64,000 nucleotides of DNA from Pseudoips prasinana. Lineage: Eukaryota > Arthropoda > Insecta > Lepidoptera > Nolidae. The position numbers and the translations under genes were made by a program. Shown here one piece after another: positions 1-27,967 of this stretch (the stretch's first letter is position 1; every line of letters starts with the position of its first letter). The notes under the pieces were generated by a model, which saw nothing but the letters and a program-made list of their open reading frames with translations, was not told the origin of the DNA and ran no database searches. The stretch is from NCBI GenBank assembly GCA_951640165.1, contig OX621253.1, forward strand, positions 31,503,969-31,567,968, read 5' to 3'.

Positions 1-514
1 AGACAGTTAAAGCGATTCCCCGGGACATGCCTGAGCTTCACCGCTCAGTGTCATTTCATTGTGTGCCACTGTTGATCCTGGCCTACAGGAGTTGCAGTGG
101 TGGGTAAGATCACGAAAAAAAAAACAACAACAAACATTGAACATTCAGTAAGTTATTATTGAAGCGGATCTCTTATCTGTGAAGACGGTCATATTTTAAC
201 AATACCGGATCTACAAACTACAAGCTTTTGTGCCGGTGGAGGTAATTTTGTTGCCGACCGTTTAATTTGAATAAGAATGGTTCTCAATCGGTGCTGCCCA
301 TCTTTACGCCCATGGCGCATGGCGGCGCGTCCGCCCTTGCTCGTTGTCCAGTGCGCACACGCATGTACTTTCGTTTTCGGCGCGCGGTCGATTTCTCCGC
401 CGTTAGGTCATCGGGTAACGGTTTGCGAGGTTGTCGTGATTCATAAGAGTTGCTTACAATGATAGTATGTACAGAAAATTTCTTAGTTAGTTGATTAGGG
501 CTTATAACTTATAA

Positions 515-800
515 ATCCGCAGATAAGTCTTGAAGTCTTGGGTTCAAATCTCGGGTCGGGCGATAAGATGATTTCTCAGTATCGGTATCGGCGGTATTTA
601 CAGACCCGTCCCTCTGAGAACACGTAAAGCCGTCGGTCCTGTAGCTCTTTCCGGTCGTGTCGCTAGGCGTCCCATCGCATCATGAGAGTGATGGAATAGA
701 AAGTGCTTGTTATATGTCCCGCGCAGATGGAGAGTCCCCATTGAAACTGGCCGCCTTGGCTGTAATTCGACCAGAAGGACATTATAGCTATAATTACATT
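515..800 (+). repeat. SINE-like repeat, family C (tRNA-like head), copy 1
   Basis: GGGTTCAAATCTCGGGTCGG (B-box-like), ACGTAAAGCCGTCGGTCCTG and a tail CCGCGCAGATGGAGAG mark this family. Confidence 0.65.
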
Positions 801-1384
801 CCATTGGTATGTAACATACAATACAGGAAGACATCCTAACCTCCTTACAAATTATTTCTAGGCACAAGGTATTATTAAGTACCTATTTTATGTTATATTA
901 TTCACGTAGACTTTATTAAAAGCGCTTGTAAATAGTCAGAACATGTTTCTAGTAATATAATTAGGTACACATAATTATTACTAGTTACATAGATATTATG
1001 GTACACGGATTGTATGAAAAAAAATACAATAAGATTTAGTTTATAATAGTAATTATATTTAGCTAGCTTATGCATATAAAGTTATTGTCAAGGAGATAAT
1101 GTGTAGGTTTCATTTATCGATATTTAAAATTTTTGATAAATTTTTACTACATATTGTCTGAATGGTTCTGTCTATATTAAGGTACGAATTAAATTTGTGA
1201 TCTGAACTTCAACAATAAAAAAATTAAATACGCTAATGAGACTTACGGTAAACTTCGCAGGGGTTTTGTAACAACCTACTTAATTTGAAAGATATCACGT
1301 GCAAGGCATCCCTCTACATTTGGTAGCACTATATTAGTTTACCGCGCCAAATTTGAGCGGAATCTGTCATTTAGAACCTGTCTA

Positions 1385-1785
1385 TGCACACCACGTTTTT
1401 TAAGCGTTTCTAAAACGCACGTCGACGGCCCACTTTTATCCTGCAGTCTGGGGCTCTACCGGCTAACTCGCCGAACATCGATTTCTTAAATGGCGTTCAA
1501 ATAATTAAAGGTTAAAAATGACTTATTCCATCGTTAAATCGGCTTCAACGTTGGCAATCGATTCCGGACCATTTATGACGTCACATGTGCTCATGGAAGC
1601 CGATTTAACGATTGATTAAGTCATTTTTAACCTTTATTCATTTGAACGCCATTTAAGAAATCGATATTCGGTGACTTAGCCGGTAGAGGCCCTGTTGTGT
1701 TTGTATCGATGCAAACGCGAAGCTAACGCGCCTCTGTATCGCTACAATCGAGCGTCAACGGCGAGTTTAAAAAACGTGGTGTGCA
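1385..1785. mobile_element. Fold-back MITE (TA-flanked), interrupted by a second MITE
   Basis: Inverted ends TGCACACCACGTTTTTTAA at 1385-1403 and their complement at 1767-1785 are flanked by TA on both sides (1383-1384, 1786-1787). Next to the ends a further imperfect match (CGTCGACGG / CGCCGTTGACG) extends the stem. The 243-bp inner MITE at 1450-1692 splits it. Confidence 0.75.
1450..1692. mobile_element. Long palindromic MITE, GGGGCTCTACCGG ends, copy 1
   Basis: Inverted arms of about 90 bp (GGGGCTCTACCGGCTAACTC inward, through TTAAATGGCGTTCAAATAA and GGTTAAAAATGACTTA) surround a short unique centre (CAATCGATTCCGGACCATTT). It lies inside another MITE and has a second copy at 63412-63640. 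Confidence 0.85.
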
Positions 1786-2479
1786 TATGCCCTTAATGGT
1801 ATTCGATACCAAAGAGTATATCTATGGCAGGGTAATACCTACGCATGCAACCCGCAAAAAGTGTCTGGGGGTGGGTATGTCGGACTCGCACCCACTAAAC
1901 CTCACCTGCCGTGGTCTTCCATGGCGCCTGATGAAAGGAGCTCCGGAAACGCGGGTATGCTGCTTCGGTGCTCCCCTTTTGCGCCATGGCAGATGGTCGG
2001 GACATGTACCCTGGGAAGGCTATGGATTGCCCTCCCCTATTGCCGACTCCTGCCAGTCCAGCACAGCGACTGCGCCACAAACAGATCGCTGTCTTCTCGG
2101 AGCTGGTTGCACGTGGCGGCAGTAGATGACACTTTTCATACTGCCACCGCAGATATTTATTTACTCTGGCATTAAATAATGGAAATATTATCTTTTTTGG
2201 TTTTTTATTTTCAATAAACTCGTCGAGTGCTCGAATGATACTAATCATCCCTTGAGAATGGTCCGTGGAGAACTGAAACACGTGTTGGGTATCACACTGG
2301 CGCATGTAATTTGTTTGATTATATTGTCCTTTCTGCATGTGCATATATTCGCGGGTGGGAGGGCATTTCAAATTGAAGAAAAAAGGAAGAAGATGAAAAT
2401 ACATTTATTCAGCGTACTAGCACAGATAATAATTATATATATTTAATCTCAGAAATGGGAAATCATAAATTTAATCGTC

Positions 2480-2650
2480 CGGTGGGTCTCGAACATGCAC
2501 CATCTACCAATCCGCGGTAGGCGCTCTGCGTTAAGCTACGAACGATACACACTGGCAGATCAAATTTAGGCTTCCCTTACTAACACCCTTCCGGAGGATG
2601 TAGGCATTATCTATCGGCTTTATTTTCTAAATAAAGTCGATAGATTCGAG
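2480..2650 (-). repeat. tRNA-like SINE fragment
   Basis: GGTGGGTCTCGAACATGCAC, GGTAGGCGCTCTGCGTTAAG and CCGGAGGATGTAGGCATTAT recur in diverged form at 51235-51370. Confidence 0.55.
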
Positions 2651-3314
2651 ACGCCGGACCGCTGAACGATTAAATTTATGATTTCTCATTTATGATTATT
2701 TAAAATATGAGATTAGGTTAACGCTTTGCATTGTGAATAATGCTATAAAATACAAATTTTATATAATACACACATGTACCCAAAGAACATCCGAATGGAA
2801 TTGGTCCCATCTCAGCTTAACTATTGCAGCGCTGGTTTTATGATGGATGGTGGATTAAACTGACAATTGGTAGAATTAACACTACATATTGTTTTGTATT
2901 TTGATTACTCTGGCATTGTTTTAACTACATTTATTTGAATTTGCAGTTGTATTTGTCATTCTCTCTACTATATTAAAGACGTCTCCCGCACTGTTTTAAT
3001 AAATCACTATATTGCGTGGGACTAATAACTATATAAGTACTAAGATAAGGTGGTGAAGATACGACTAGATGGGGTGGCGAAATATCACCACATGAGGTGC
3101 TGAGATGGTGAAGATACTACTAGTTATGGTACCACTCCATCTCATCATGTGAATACTTGCTATCACAGCACAGCATAATTAATACTGCACCCATGAGAAG
3201 CAATAATTAAAATAAATCAAAACCAGCTCCGGATAACACAAGTCAATCAATCAGTGACCACTTCATTGAATGCTCGCAAATTAATAAGATCGTAAAACTT
3301 CGTATTCATTCAAA

Positions 3315-3556
3315 CCACCGTAGCCTAGTCGGTAAGCTCCTGCCTACGAATCTGGTGGTTCTGGGTTCCGAACCCGGTAAGTGCAAATATTTGTGTGATG
3401 AGCACGAATATTTGTTTCTGAGTCATGGATGGTTTCTATGTATGTAAGTATTTATCTATCTATATTATATTAAGTATTTATATATATATCGTCGCCTGGT
3501 ACCCATAGTACAAGCTTTGCTTATTTGGGGCTAGGATGATTTGTGTGACACTGTAT
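3315..3556 (+). repeat. tRNA-derived SINE, family A (copy 1)
   Basis: The head TAGCCTAGTCGGTAAGCTC (A-box-like) and GGGTTCCGAACCC (B-box-like) is followed by a body with CACGAATATTTGTTTCTGAG and the tail ACCCATAGTACAAGCTTTGC. No functional tRNA fold. Confidence 0.75.
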
Positions 3557-3767
3557 TATATATTATATATACGGTTAAGTCAGGCCTGTGTCACTCGTAG
3601 CACGAGTGTACGAGAACATCGAATGCCCCGGCGGCCGGTCCGGTCCGATTCGTATTATTAAGCGAGCGAAAGGGACCTAAAGATATATTTGTTAGAGCAA
3701 AAGAAACTTTCATGCATATAAATTCGTTATATATTAGTATTCACGTATATAAAAGTATAGTTTTAAG

Positions 3768-4022
3768 AGAGCTAGGGCACAGCGTTAATTCGCTCGAAGA
3801 GCAGCCCGACTGGGGAAGAACCTCCACCTTACAAAAGACATTCCTTAATAATAATAATATTCATAATTTTAATGTTGTGTTTCCGTGTGTGAGTAAGGTC
3901 GCTAGAGCTCATTGGGGTGGGGGGAAGGGTCGGCAACACTTGTTTGACTTTTAAAGGCCGGCAACGCACCCGCGACTCCTATGGTGTTACGAATGTACAT
4001 GGGCGGCGTTTGTCGCTCTCTG
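3768..4022 (+). repeat. SINE/LINE-tail repeat, family D (copy 1)
   Basis: GGGCACAGCGTTAATTCGCT, AGCAGCCCGACTGGGGAAG and AAAGGCCGGCAACGCACCCG mark this family; other copies lie at 16728-16950 and 20262-20985. Confidence 0.7.
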
Positions 4023-4025
4023 ATA

Positions 4026-4028
<3 letters not shown>

Positions 4029-4060
<32 letters not shown>
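4029..4060. repeat. (AT)n microsatellite
   Basis: Sixteen or so AT dinucleotides just after a SINE-like copy that ends near 4022. Confidence 0.9.
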
Positions 4061-4061
<1 letters not shown>

Positions 4062-4521
4062 GGAAGACGTTTAGCATCCGGAGTAATCCTAACATAAAAG
4101 AGGTAGGTAAGATTGAACTTCTTTGGGTTGCAAGGCAGAAACTTACGAAGCTTAATTTATCTATAAAACTGAACGTGTTTTATTAACATGTATTCCCAGA
4201 AAGGCCACTTACGACACAAGAATAAAAATCATAATTTTCAATCCACCTTTAAATAAATAGCAGTGGGACATTGCTGCAAAGATTATACCTACTACATATG
4301 ATAACTACTTTGCTGCGCAATTAGTATGTGGCGGAAGATTTTTTGATTTCCACTTAAATACTTACTACTACCCTCTAACTTATTTGGATCATCAGCATCA
4401 TCAGCATTTCCGTATAGCGTGAAATTAGCGACGCCCAATAGCTGATTTGTAGAAGAAATTATTTTAGTTAATCTTTTTCCTTTAATAAATAAATTGATCC
4501 AGAACGGTTTTTATTCACATA

Positions 4522-4833
4522 CTAGCTGTGCCCCGCGGTTTTACCCGTGTTAAACTTTATAAATTATCACAGCTCCTCCCACGTAGGTGATAGCGTGATA
4601 ATATGTAGCCTATATGTTGACCCAACCTCTTAGTAATGTTCATGCAAAATTTGAAGTAAATCCATGCAGTACTCTTTGAGTTTAGCCCGGACATACATTA
4701 GACAAACAGACAAAAATTCTAAAAACTATATTTTTGGTTTCGATATCGATTGTAGTTAACGCCCCATGTATCCTATTAAAAAAATATTCAATGTACAGTT
4801 TTGACTTTCCTACGATTTTATTATATGTATAGA
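4522..4833 (-). mobile_element. Non-autonomous Helitron (Lep1-like), full copy
   Basis: Read on the minus strand it starts TC after A, ends CTAG before T, and has a terminal hairpin (ACGGGTAAAACCGCGGGG) just before CACAGCTAG. These are Helitron borders. 312 bp, no coding capacity. Same family as 31265-31577. Confidence 0.82.
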
Positions 4834-5787
4834 TACTTTAAAAAGCGCTTGTAAATACTCAGAACATGGATATAGAATTACAAGTTATGAGTTAAATAGC
4901 AATTATTAGTTAATCACCTATATATTTTTCCGCTCATGTAACAGAATTATACCACAACAATTCACAATTCACAATAATACAAACCCGCTGCCTCTTAACA
5001 ATTAAGCTGTGGGCTATTTTCCTTTCATTTGGCTCCGACTAATTCTGTGTCAGTGGCGTGAGGTCGTCTGGGGGGCACGGGGCGAGGAGGGAGGATCCAT
5101 CCATCGGGAGGAGCTAACGGTTAGACACCATGGGGTATGGAATGTGGTGCGTCAGGTTATGGGATCATCACGTGCATAATGGGTCTTATAGCGTGTTATT
5201 ATTGATGGCTTGGAAGATGGTTATCGAATTATTGAGTATGTTTCGCCGGACCGTCTCAACTGGGTCGTGTTGAAAGCGGTAGTAGATGAACCCACTGAGT
5301 TTGTTTCGCTGGGTCTTCTCAGTTGGGGCGCATTGGATCCGGTGGTAGCATTAAAGCGCGACCGTCGTTATTAACACAAGGTCCGTCATAATAATAATAC
5401 ACTAATATAGACAGAACCATTGACAATATGTAGTAAAAATATTAGACTTAAACTAGATAATTAAACATAATTTCTTGACAATAACTTGATACGAGCTAGC
5501 TAAATATCATTGCTATTAAAATATGTATATAAATATCTATGTACATACAATATGTACCTAAATATCTATGTTACTAGAAATAATAATGTATACAACTATA
5601 TTACTACAAACATGTTCTGTCTATTTACAAGCGCTTTTTTAAAGTCTACGTGAATAAAAACCTTTTTCATTTTATTTTATTTTTTTTAGAATTCGTTTTT
5701 TTTTTTGCTTATTATAATAATAAATCATTTAATTCAGACACAGTCGAAATTTTTTTTTGGTAAACCTAATCTTAATAATTAGTGTTA

Positions 5788-6022
5788 GGGTCAGCGCAGA
5801 CAGAGAGGAGCGCAGCGGAGAGGATTTTATTAAGGAACTAGAAAATCAAATATAAAATTATTTAAATAAAGTGCATGTATGCTTGACCATAATGCGCGAG
5901 ACTGCGTGAGCATTTTGCCAGGTTCAAGCATATATGCACTTTATTCCTATAGCTCTAAAGTTGATTTTCTAGTGCTTTAATATAATCCTCTCCGCTGTGC
6001 TCCCCTCTGTCTGCGCTGACCC
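5788..6022. mobile_element. Fold-back MITE flanked by TTA
   Basis: 235 bp with inverted ends GGGTCAGCGCAGACAGAG...GGAGAGGATT and their complement, between TTA (5785-5787) and TTA (6023-6025). An inner inverted pair (AAGTGCATGTATGCTTGA / TCAAGCATATATGCACTT) extends the fold-back. Target use again points to a PIF/Harbinger-type MITE. Confidence 0.8.
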
Positions 6023-8977
6023 TTAGTTATAACAATTTAAGTATTATGTGAAGGGCACAACTCTAAATCAAGCACCACCTGTACAGTGACACACGACCAC
6101 CTGTACAGTGTAAGAATGTCTAGTGCAGAAACATAGCATAACATAGCTCTCCAAAGCACGGAGACGCTCAGTAATTTTTACTAACCCAAATAGTAATAAT
6201 AATGTCTTAATTTCAATTTTATTTTAATCATGTCTTGTTTTTAATTGAAACTCTTTTCTAGCTTAATTATTAATATAATTAATTTTACTTTTGTTGCATA
6301 AATTATTGTCCTAATACTAAACGCGGGGAGGGCACTGAACTCAGTAACGCAGGTTTAATCACCTAGCACAGGATCCAGGGACTTCAACTAAATTGTACCA
6401 TATATTTATGTCAATAAACATTATGATTATTAATTTATATAATTATTAAATATTGCACTTTCGTGGTCACCCATCTATGGATAGATCGCGAGCTTAGTTG
6501 CTTAACCTCGCCGATCACTTACGGACCGGTGCAGCGGTGATTTATTCAGCACTTGGGTATTAACGTACACTTTTCAAGATTGTCTCATAGTGCTGAGTGT
6601 AAACGATGCTCTTTCTTATGCGACTCATGTAGTTCATTCCTGATCGTACTCCTTCTGAACGGCTGAACCGATGTTCTTCAAATTGGACACAGTGGTAGTG
6701 ACAATAATCGTGAGTGCATATATATGATTTCGTAGATATTGGACACGCCACGGAGGAATAATCGCCGAAAAAAACAAATGTCCATTGAAATCAATGTAAA
6801 AGTATAGACGTCTGCTTAACTTTTTTAATAAAATAGGATGGCAAACGCTCAAATAGGTCATCTAAAAGTAAGTGATCACCGCCGCCCATGGACACTCGCA
6901 TCACCACTTAACTACTCTCAGTTCATTATAAGTGGTAGAATGCCTTGCAGACGTAGTCATTATTGTATTTCTTACTGGCAAAATCACATTATATAACTTT
7001 TTTAGCTATTTAAAAAACCAGAGATTGTTGTTACTAATTCAACTGTACATGTATTATTTTTATTCTTTATTGCACACAATGAGTAAACAAAAAATACCGG
7101 AGGAGAAGAAATACGGCTGATCGACAGAGTTTTGATTGAGGCATGATGGTGATAGCTGTAATAAAATAAATTTGAAAATAAAAAGAACGTTAACTGTATC
7201 ATTGGAATATCGACTGATAGGACTTTTTTGAGATAATTCCGAATATAAACTAACTAGATATGCCCGCGGTTTCACACGCAATATATGAAATGGAACTCTG
7301 TTTTTATCTTCACTGACTTATATCTCCCTTTCAACTTCCGTTTGCCTTGCCCGATCACTCCTTTCGTAACGCTCTCCTCACGTATTCACAATCTTACTTC
7401 CCAAGTCAAGGGAGCGTAAAAAGTTTTACTTCAATAATGCTATTTATCAATTCTTTTTATATGTTGGCATACTGGCCAAATACAGAACTTCTTTTTTCTT
7501 AGTCATAACTTCGGTCAATATTAGAGTCCAGGGAACATTATCTATGATGACAAAAAAAATACTAAATATGGCTTCAAATTAACTTACGCTTTAAAAAACA
7601 AAACCTGCCTAAAGCGTTTATTCATCTGATAACAAACGCCTACTAATTTGGCGCATAGCAGCACAAATACTGCGCGTGCGCCGCATACCAACCATCGTAA
7701 CGGGCGTCCGCCATTTTTGAGCGGAAAATGTAGGTGAAATAGGACTCTACTAATTGAGGTATGTGACATAGATACAAGGTTATTTTTAGCAATAATTACG
7801 GTTTAAAAGATATAGAGTTGAAACTGAATATAAGTTTTTTATGACTGAAACATTATCATTATTATATTAGCCGAAAGCTGTCCACTACTGGACAAAAGCC
7901 TCCCACAATGCCTGGTGATGACCCAACTAATGCGAACAAAATTATTGATCCATCCGAAAACATTTCGTATTGATTGACTGCACGTATGTCGTAGCGGTTA
8001 CACCAGTCGCCACTTCGTGTCACGAGTTCAATTTCCGCGCTGGACAATTATTTATGTGACCCATGAATAGGTCTGGATGTAATTGTGCCAATTATATGTT
8101 TGAAAAGTACCTTGTGACACATGGATTCATATGCGGGCTTTGGCTTAAAAAAATATTAAAGTCGGTTCAAAAAGAACGGAGAAATCGCGTAAGAAGAAAG
8201 TAGAACAAAATACAGTCGAGTTAGTAAAATATTTAACATATATTTAATACTAATTTTGAAATAAAACGTGGCAGTTGAAATACTTACGTGAATTTCGGGG
8301 AAATTGGTAAAAGTCTCGTAAAATAATTTAGTTTTTAGTGATCTATCTATCTATTGGCGCGCCTTGGGTGTAAGATTGACCCGCACGCAGTGACGGCAAA
8401 TGCCATGAAGTGTTTCAACCTCTTAAGATATTCCCGCAAGTCTTAAAAAGCTGGGACCCTGATCCACTAATAAGCTCTGTAGATGTTACTTAAACGAGGA
8501 ACACAACATTATAAAATTACCAACACAAGAATGTTAGTACCCCACTGCTTCATCATAACAGCTTTAAGAAGTCCACTGCTGGACAAATGCCTCCCCCAAG
8601 AATCATCTTTGGGGGATATGCCTTAATCGCCAGCTTGGCAGACGGGTTGGCGATCGCAGTGGGTATGATCGTCATAGTACACAGAAAAAATCCTATCCTC
8701 TGGTAGTTATTCCTTCGGATTGACTTCTATGCCCTCTACGGGATGAGATGTGGTGATGATATTCTGATATTCGCCACCGTCACCTCACAGCAATACTTAC
8801 TTAGCCAAAATAAACTATGCCCTACTGCTTCCAGTAAAAGATTTCTCTGTTCTTATCAGTTATTCAACTTTCCATTTCCAATGTTTTACCAACTTACTCC
8901 TCCAAACTGTTAGAAAGTTGAGACCTACTTTATTAATTATTCTCCTAATATTCATGAATTCATTTTCTAATTTCCAG

Positions 8978-24152
<15,175 letters not shown>

Positions 24153-25133
24153 TAAAACACTGGGACATTTTGGAAACAATACGAGGTTTAGATTGAAATT
24201 TCAGCGTTTTGCGAGTTAATTTTGGGTTTGATTATTATTTAATAGTCCTGGAATAGTGTGGTGTATTAATCTGTGTAAGTCGAGAGTTGAATGTTTAAAC
24301 GGAAGGAATTTGTGGAAAACTTGTTACGATACTCTTGTTGTAGATGAGGCATGCGCATATTTGACATTGTTTTAAATCACTTTAGGTGTTCAGCTGTTTC
24401 TAAAGATTAATTAATTTTACCCTGTGCCAGCATATTTCAAGCGAAGTACCTACTAAAAAATTATATGTCTACAAATTACAGCAGTACAACGGCGATATAC
24501 TCCATGGTTCCGATAAATGAGACTACCGAAAATTAATTATTCAAATGTTCTACAGTTTTTCATTATTCCAAAGTTAATCATGAATTTCAAAGTTATTTAT
24601 TAGAACATAAAAGTTCACATTCAGTGTAGTTTAAGGATTTAGTTATAAAACGACTGTATATCTGCATTTATATTTAATTGTTTATTTATTTGTGCACAGT
24701 ATTCTGTCACTGCGCTGATTACAATGTACATAAATACAAAACCCTTTAGTTTTAAGTGTTTGTAAGTTATTTATTTATTTAGATGACAATTTCATTTATA
24801 TTTCAATCAGAATTTATACGTTTTCCCACCATTTTTGAAACCCAATTCATATTTTTATTGAAAACGATTTTAATTATTATAAGTATGGCAACATTATAGA
24901 AAATTTGGGGAGGCCTATGTCCAGCAGTGGACGATATCAAACTGATGATGATGATGAAGTAAAGATAACTAATTACTGTTTAAAAATATACAAACCCAAC
25001 TTTAACTTTTCTTTGTGGCCAACGATTACAAGAAGAATTATATTAGACCATTCCTAAAGCACTCCCTATCGATTATAAAAGAATTATAAAACATATTCAC
25101 ATTGAACGCAGATATCACGTTACATACATACAA

Positions 25134-25139
25134 AATAAA
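25134..25139 (+). terminator. Candidate poly(A) signal AATAAA downstream of mas
   Basis: The clearest AATAAA noticed after the mas stop codon, about 980 bp downstream. It would imply a 3' UTR of about 1 kb. No other support is visible; the AT-rich sequence makes chance occurrence likely. Confidence 0.25.
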
Positions 25140-26002
25140 AGTCAAAATGACTGGACTCCTTCTGGAGTCGGTTAAAAATCAAGTCTAAACTGTATAGTAT
25201 TGTAAAGGTAGAAAATACCAACAGGAAATAGTAATACGAATATAATCAGTTTATAATAAACATAAAATATAATGAATAGTCTTGATATTGTTAAGTTCGT
25301 ATAAAAAAAATGCTGCAAAATGTCTAAATTTATTAAATCTAAGTGACCTTAAATGTATAAACTCGACTTCCTCAATAATCTATCATCCATTGGAAAATTT
25401 GGTCAGTACCTTTAAATAATAAATAAACGCTATAACATTACATAATTACAGTATAATACACACATAGTAAACAGATAATAATCTTAGTTTTAGTACGAAA
25501 ACCAAACAATTATTTTATTTTATAATATTATATACAGGCTTATTTGTAAAACACCAAAAAACTAGGACTAGATCGTTTACATCATACGCAACAACTTTAT
25601 TCTACGAGTTCGGACATAAAATAATACATAAAAAATATATATTTAAAAGTTTTTGTTGTACTGTCGAGACATTTGTAGGTCTATGTTTTATTCATGAGCG
25701 AAAGGACGAAGCGCGAACGAAGCTAAGGTTGCACGCGTGGCGTCTGTGCGATGTTCATAGAGTTATTAACATTCAGACGGGAGAGTAAATTAATACTTAT
25801 TTTTGTATGAAAATAAAATGTAACAAATTATCAAAAGTTGTACAACAAAAGTTGTTGCTTATGCTGTTATCTATCTAATACTGCGAGGTTGTTGGTGTTT
25901 TAGAAGTAATCCTGTAGAATATTTCTAGTTAAAGATAAACTATCATCATTTTGAGCCTTGCTGAGGGACACCATTTATATATTTAGTGCAACCCCACTTG
26001 TA

Positions 26003-26102
26003 CAGACGCCAGCACATCAAGCTACCCCAATATGTCAAAATTATTATAGGTACTTACTTATACTTTTGTGATAATGTAGGTAGGTGGATATGGTGGCGTC
26101 TG
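26003..26102. mobile_element. CAGACGCCAGC fold-back MITE, copy 1 (short)
   Basis: TA-flanked (26001-26002, 26103-26104). The left arm CAGACGCCAGCACATCAAGC is complete; the right arm is diverged. Same family as 33056-33181 and 58194-58328. Confidence 0.7.
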
Positions 26103-26989
26103 TACAATATTGTACTTAAAAAAAAAAACAAATTTTCGGGTAGTTGCTCAAATGGATGTGGTTCATCTACATCTTCCAACAACGACAGTTTTTTATTCTC
26201 TTCACATCCCGTAGGAATGATATAACAATAATAAAATTGTATCTAAGCGTCAAATGTAAATATGGTGAATAGGTTCTACCGAATATTACTCTTTGGATAT
26301 CCTATAAAACTACAACGAAAAATATAACTTATTTTAACTATAAATACGTAGTAAATTATTATTTATTTAAAAGGCTATGCTGATAAATTAATACATATAA
26401 TTTATGTATTTCTCGTAGAGTATTGAGCCATAATATAACTATTTATTTTTAGTCTTATGCCCGATTTTACCATATTAGATTTTCAACTAGATAATTTCAT
26501 TCAAATACTACAAGATATTTTTTATCCACAAAATATCGATTAATATTCAAAATATTGGTAAAATCGGACTTCTCTTCAAGTGAGAGATTGTAAATAGCAT
26601 ATTAAGCTTATCCAGGCTGATTGGAAATCTAATTTATTGACGTAATTACCTCCCGGAACGATTTATTTTTCGGCACGATTGATAAAGCATTTATAGGGTA
26701 CCTAGTATTGTCAGATGAATACCGGTAGGTATCGATTCATATTAAACGGTAACAGTTAATGTATATCGGTTACCCTTATCGACAGTTATATAGTTATCAT
26801 GTCTTATACGTTTAGTATTATGTGTAAATTGACACTTGATTATTATAAAATAATGTATAAAATCAGCTTGGAATAAGCGCAAATAGGTACTCGGTAACTG
26901 TAAGTATTCTCTTTGCTAATAAAATAAATAAATTAAACTTGTAGTTTTATTTAAAAGTTACTAAATATCTTTCGCCTCCTACGTAGGCA

Positions 26990-27480
26990 ATAATAATATT
27001 GGGACATTATTCACACACGGCCACCTGATCCCAAATTAAGCAGAACTTGTACCTACTGTGGAAATCAGATAACCGATATGCATATGATATACATATACTA
27101 CCTTTCTTTTGTAAATACATACATACCTATATATAATTACATTTGACGGTCACCGTAGCCTAGTTGGTAGTGCTCCTGCCTACGAAGCTGCTGGTCCTGG
27201 GTTCGAATCCCGGTAAGTGCAAATATTTGTGTGATGAGCACGAATATTTGTTTCTGAGTCAAGGATTTTTTCTATGTATATAAGTATTTATCTATCATAT
27301 AAGTATTTATATCGACGCCTGGTACCCATAGTACAATCTTTTCTTAGTTTGGGGCTAGGATGATCTGTGAGACATTGTCCCTATATATTATTATATTCTA
27401 CCTTTCTTTTGTAAATACATACATATATATAATTACATCCAGACTCAGGACAAACAGACATGTTCATGCACACAAATATT
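26990..27480 (-). repeat. tRNA-related SINE, family B, split by a family A SINE
   Basis: Left part to about 27146 (CCACCTGATCCCAAATTAAG) and right part 27393-27480 (CAGGACAAACAGACATGTTC) are separated by the SINE at 27147-27392, with a short duplicated stretch around CTACCTTTCTTTTGTAAATA. Confidence 0.65.
27147..27392 (+). repeat. tRNA-derived SINE, family A (copy 3)
   Basis: Well-preserved head ACCGTAGCCTAGTTGGTAG and GGGTTCGAATCCCGG. It appears to interrupt a family B SINE, whose parts lie at about 26990-27146 and 27393-27480. Confidence 0.78.
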
Positions 27481-27967
27481 GTTCCAAAAAACCTTGTCTC
27501 CGCTTTGGTCACGCCAAGAGTTTCTGGCGGCATGACCTTAATCTAGCTATAAAATGCTCTAGGTACTAATGATGATGAAGTCCTGGGTTTAATTCTGGAG
27601 TATTATTGGAGCTTTTCTGGCAACAACAATTGGCAGTCAGTCTGCAAATTGGCGGTCACGCGGCAGGTCTTTCCAGCCTTGACTCATAGACGTTCATTGG
27701 ACTATGAGTTGTATACATACATACATACATAGACTCCCGCCTGTCTCCCAGAGGGGTAGGCAGAGACAACGGACTTCCATTTGTCACGATCCTTGCACAC
27801 CTCTTTCGCTTCGTTTACTGACATAATTCATTCACTGGTTGTATACCATAGTAATAATTTATTTATTAACAATAAACAGTAATAATAATTATCTCCTAGC
27901 CGTCTTTCGGCTTTCGGCTACGGCCGCGAGTCCCAATAGAGTCTAGCCATCTGTGCGAGACATATTA

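Larger units (their letters stand above)
1..8977. other. No gene recognised: repeats upstream of mas
   Basis: Contains the MITEs, Helitron and SINE copies listed, an unclassified GC-rich repeat-like block (1800-2180), a GC-rich stretch at about 280-440 and AT-rich filler. Segment 1-85 recurs inverted at about 13540-13612. The words GCGCTTGTAAATAGTCAGAA (about 920, 4845, 5625) and their flanks are a short repeat also found at 11390, 23840 and 58600. If the missing first mas exon is here, it was not identified. Confidence 0.5.
24153..27146. other. mas 3' flank, AT-rich
   Basis: Probable 3' UTR followed by AT-rich sequence with a family E fragment (24905-24955) and a MITE (26003-26102). Nothing else recognised. 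Confidence 0.5.

Noticed and set aside
277..462. Possible first coding exon of mas
   Set aside because: GC-rich and opens with ATG, but there is no convincing signal peptide, and a donor in the right phase could not be shown.
27147..27220. tRNA gene (A and B boxes present)
   Set aside because: The acceptor and anticodon stems do not form, and the sequence continues into a SINE body repeated seven times.
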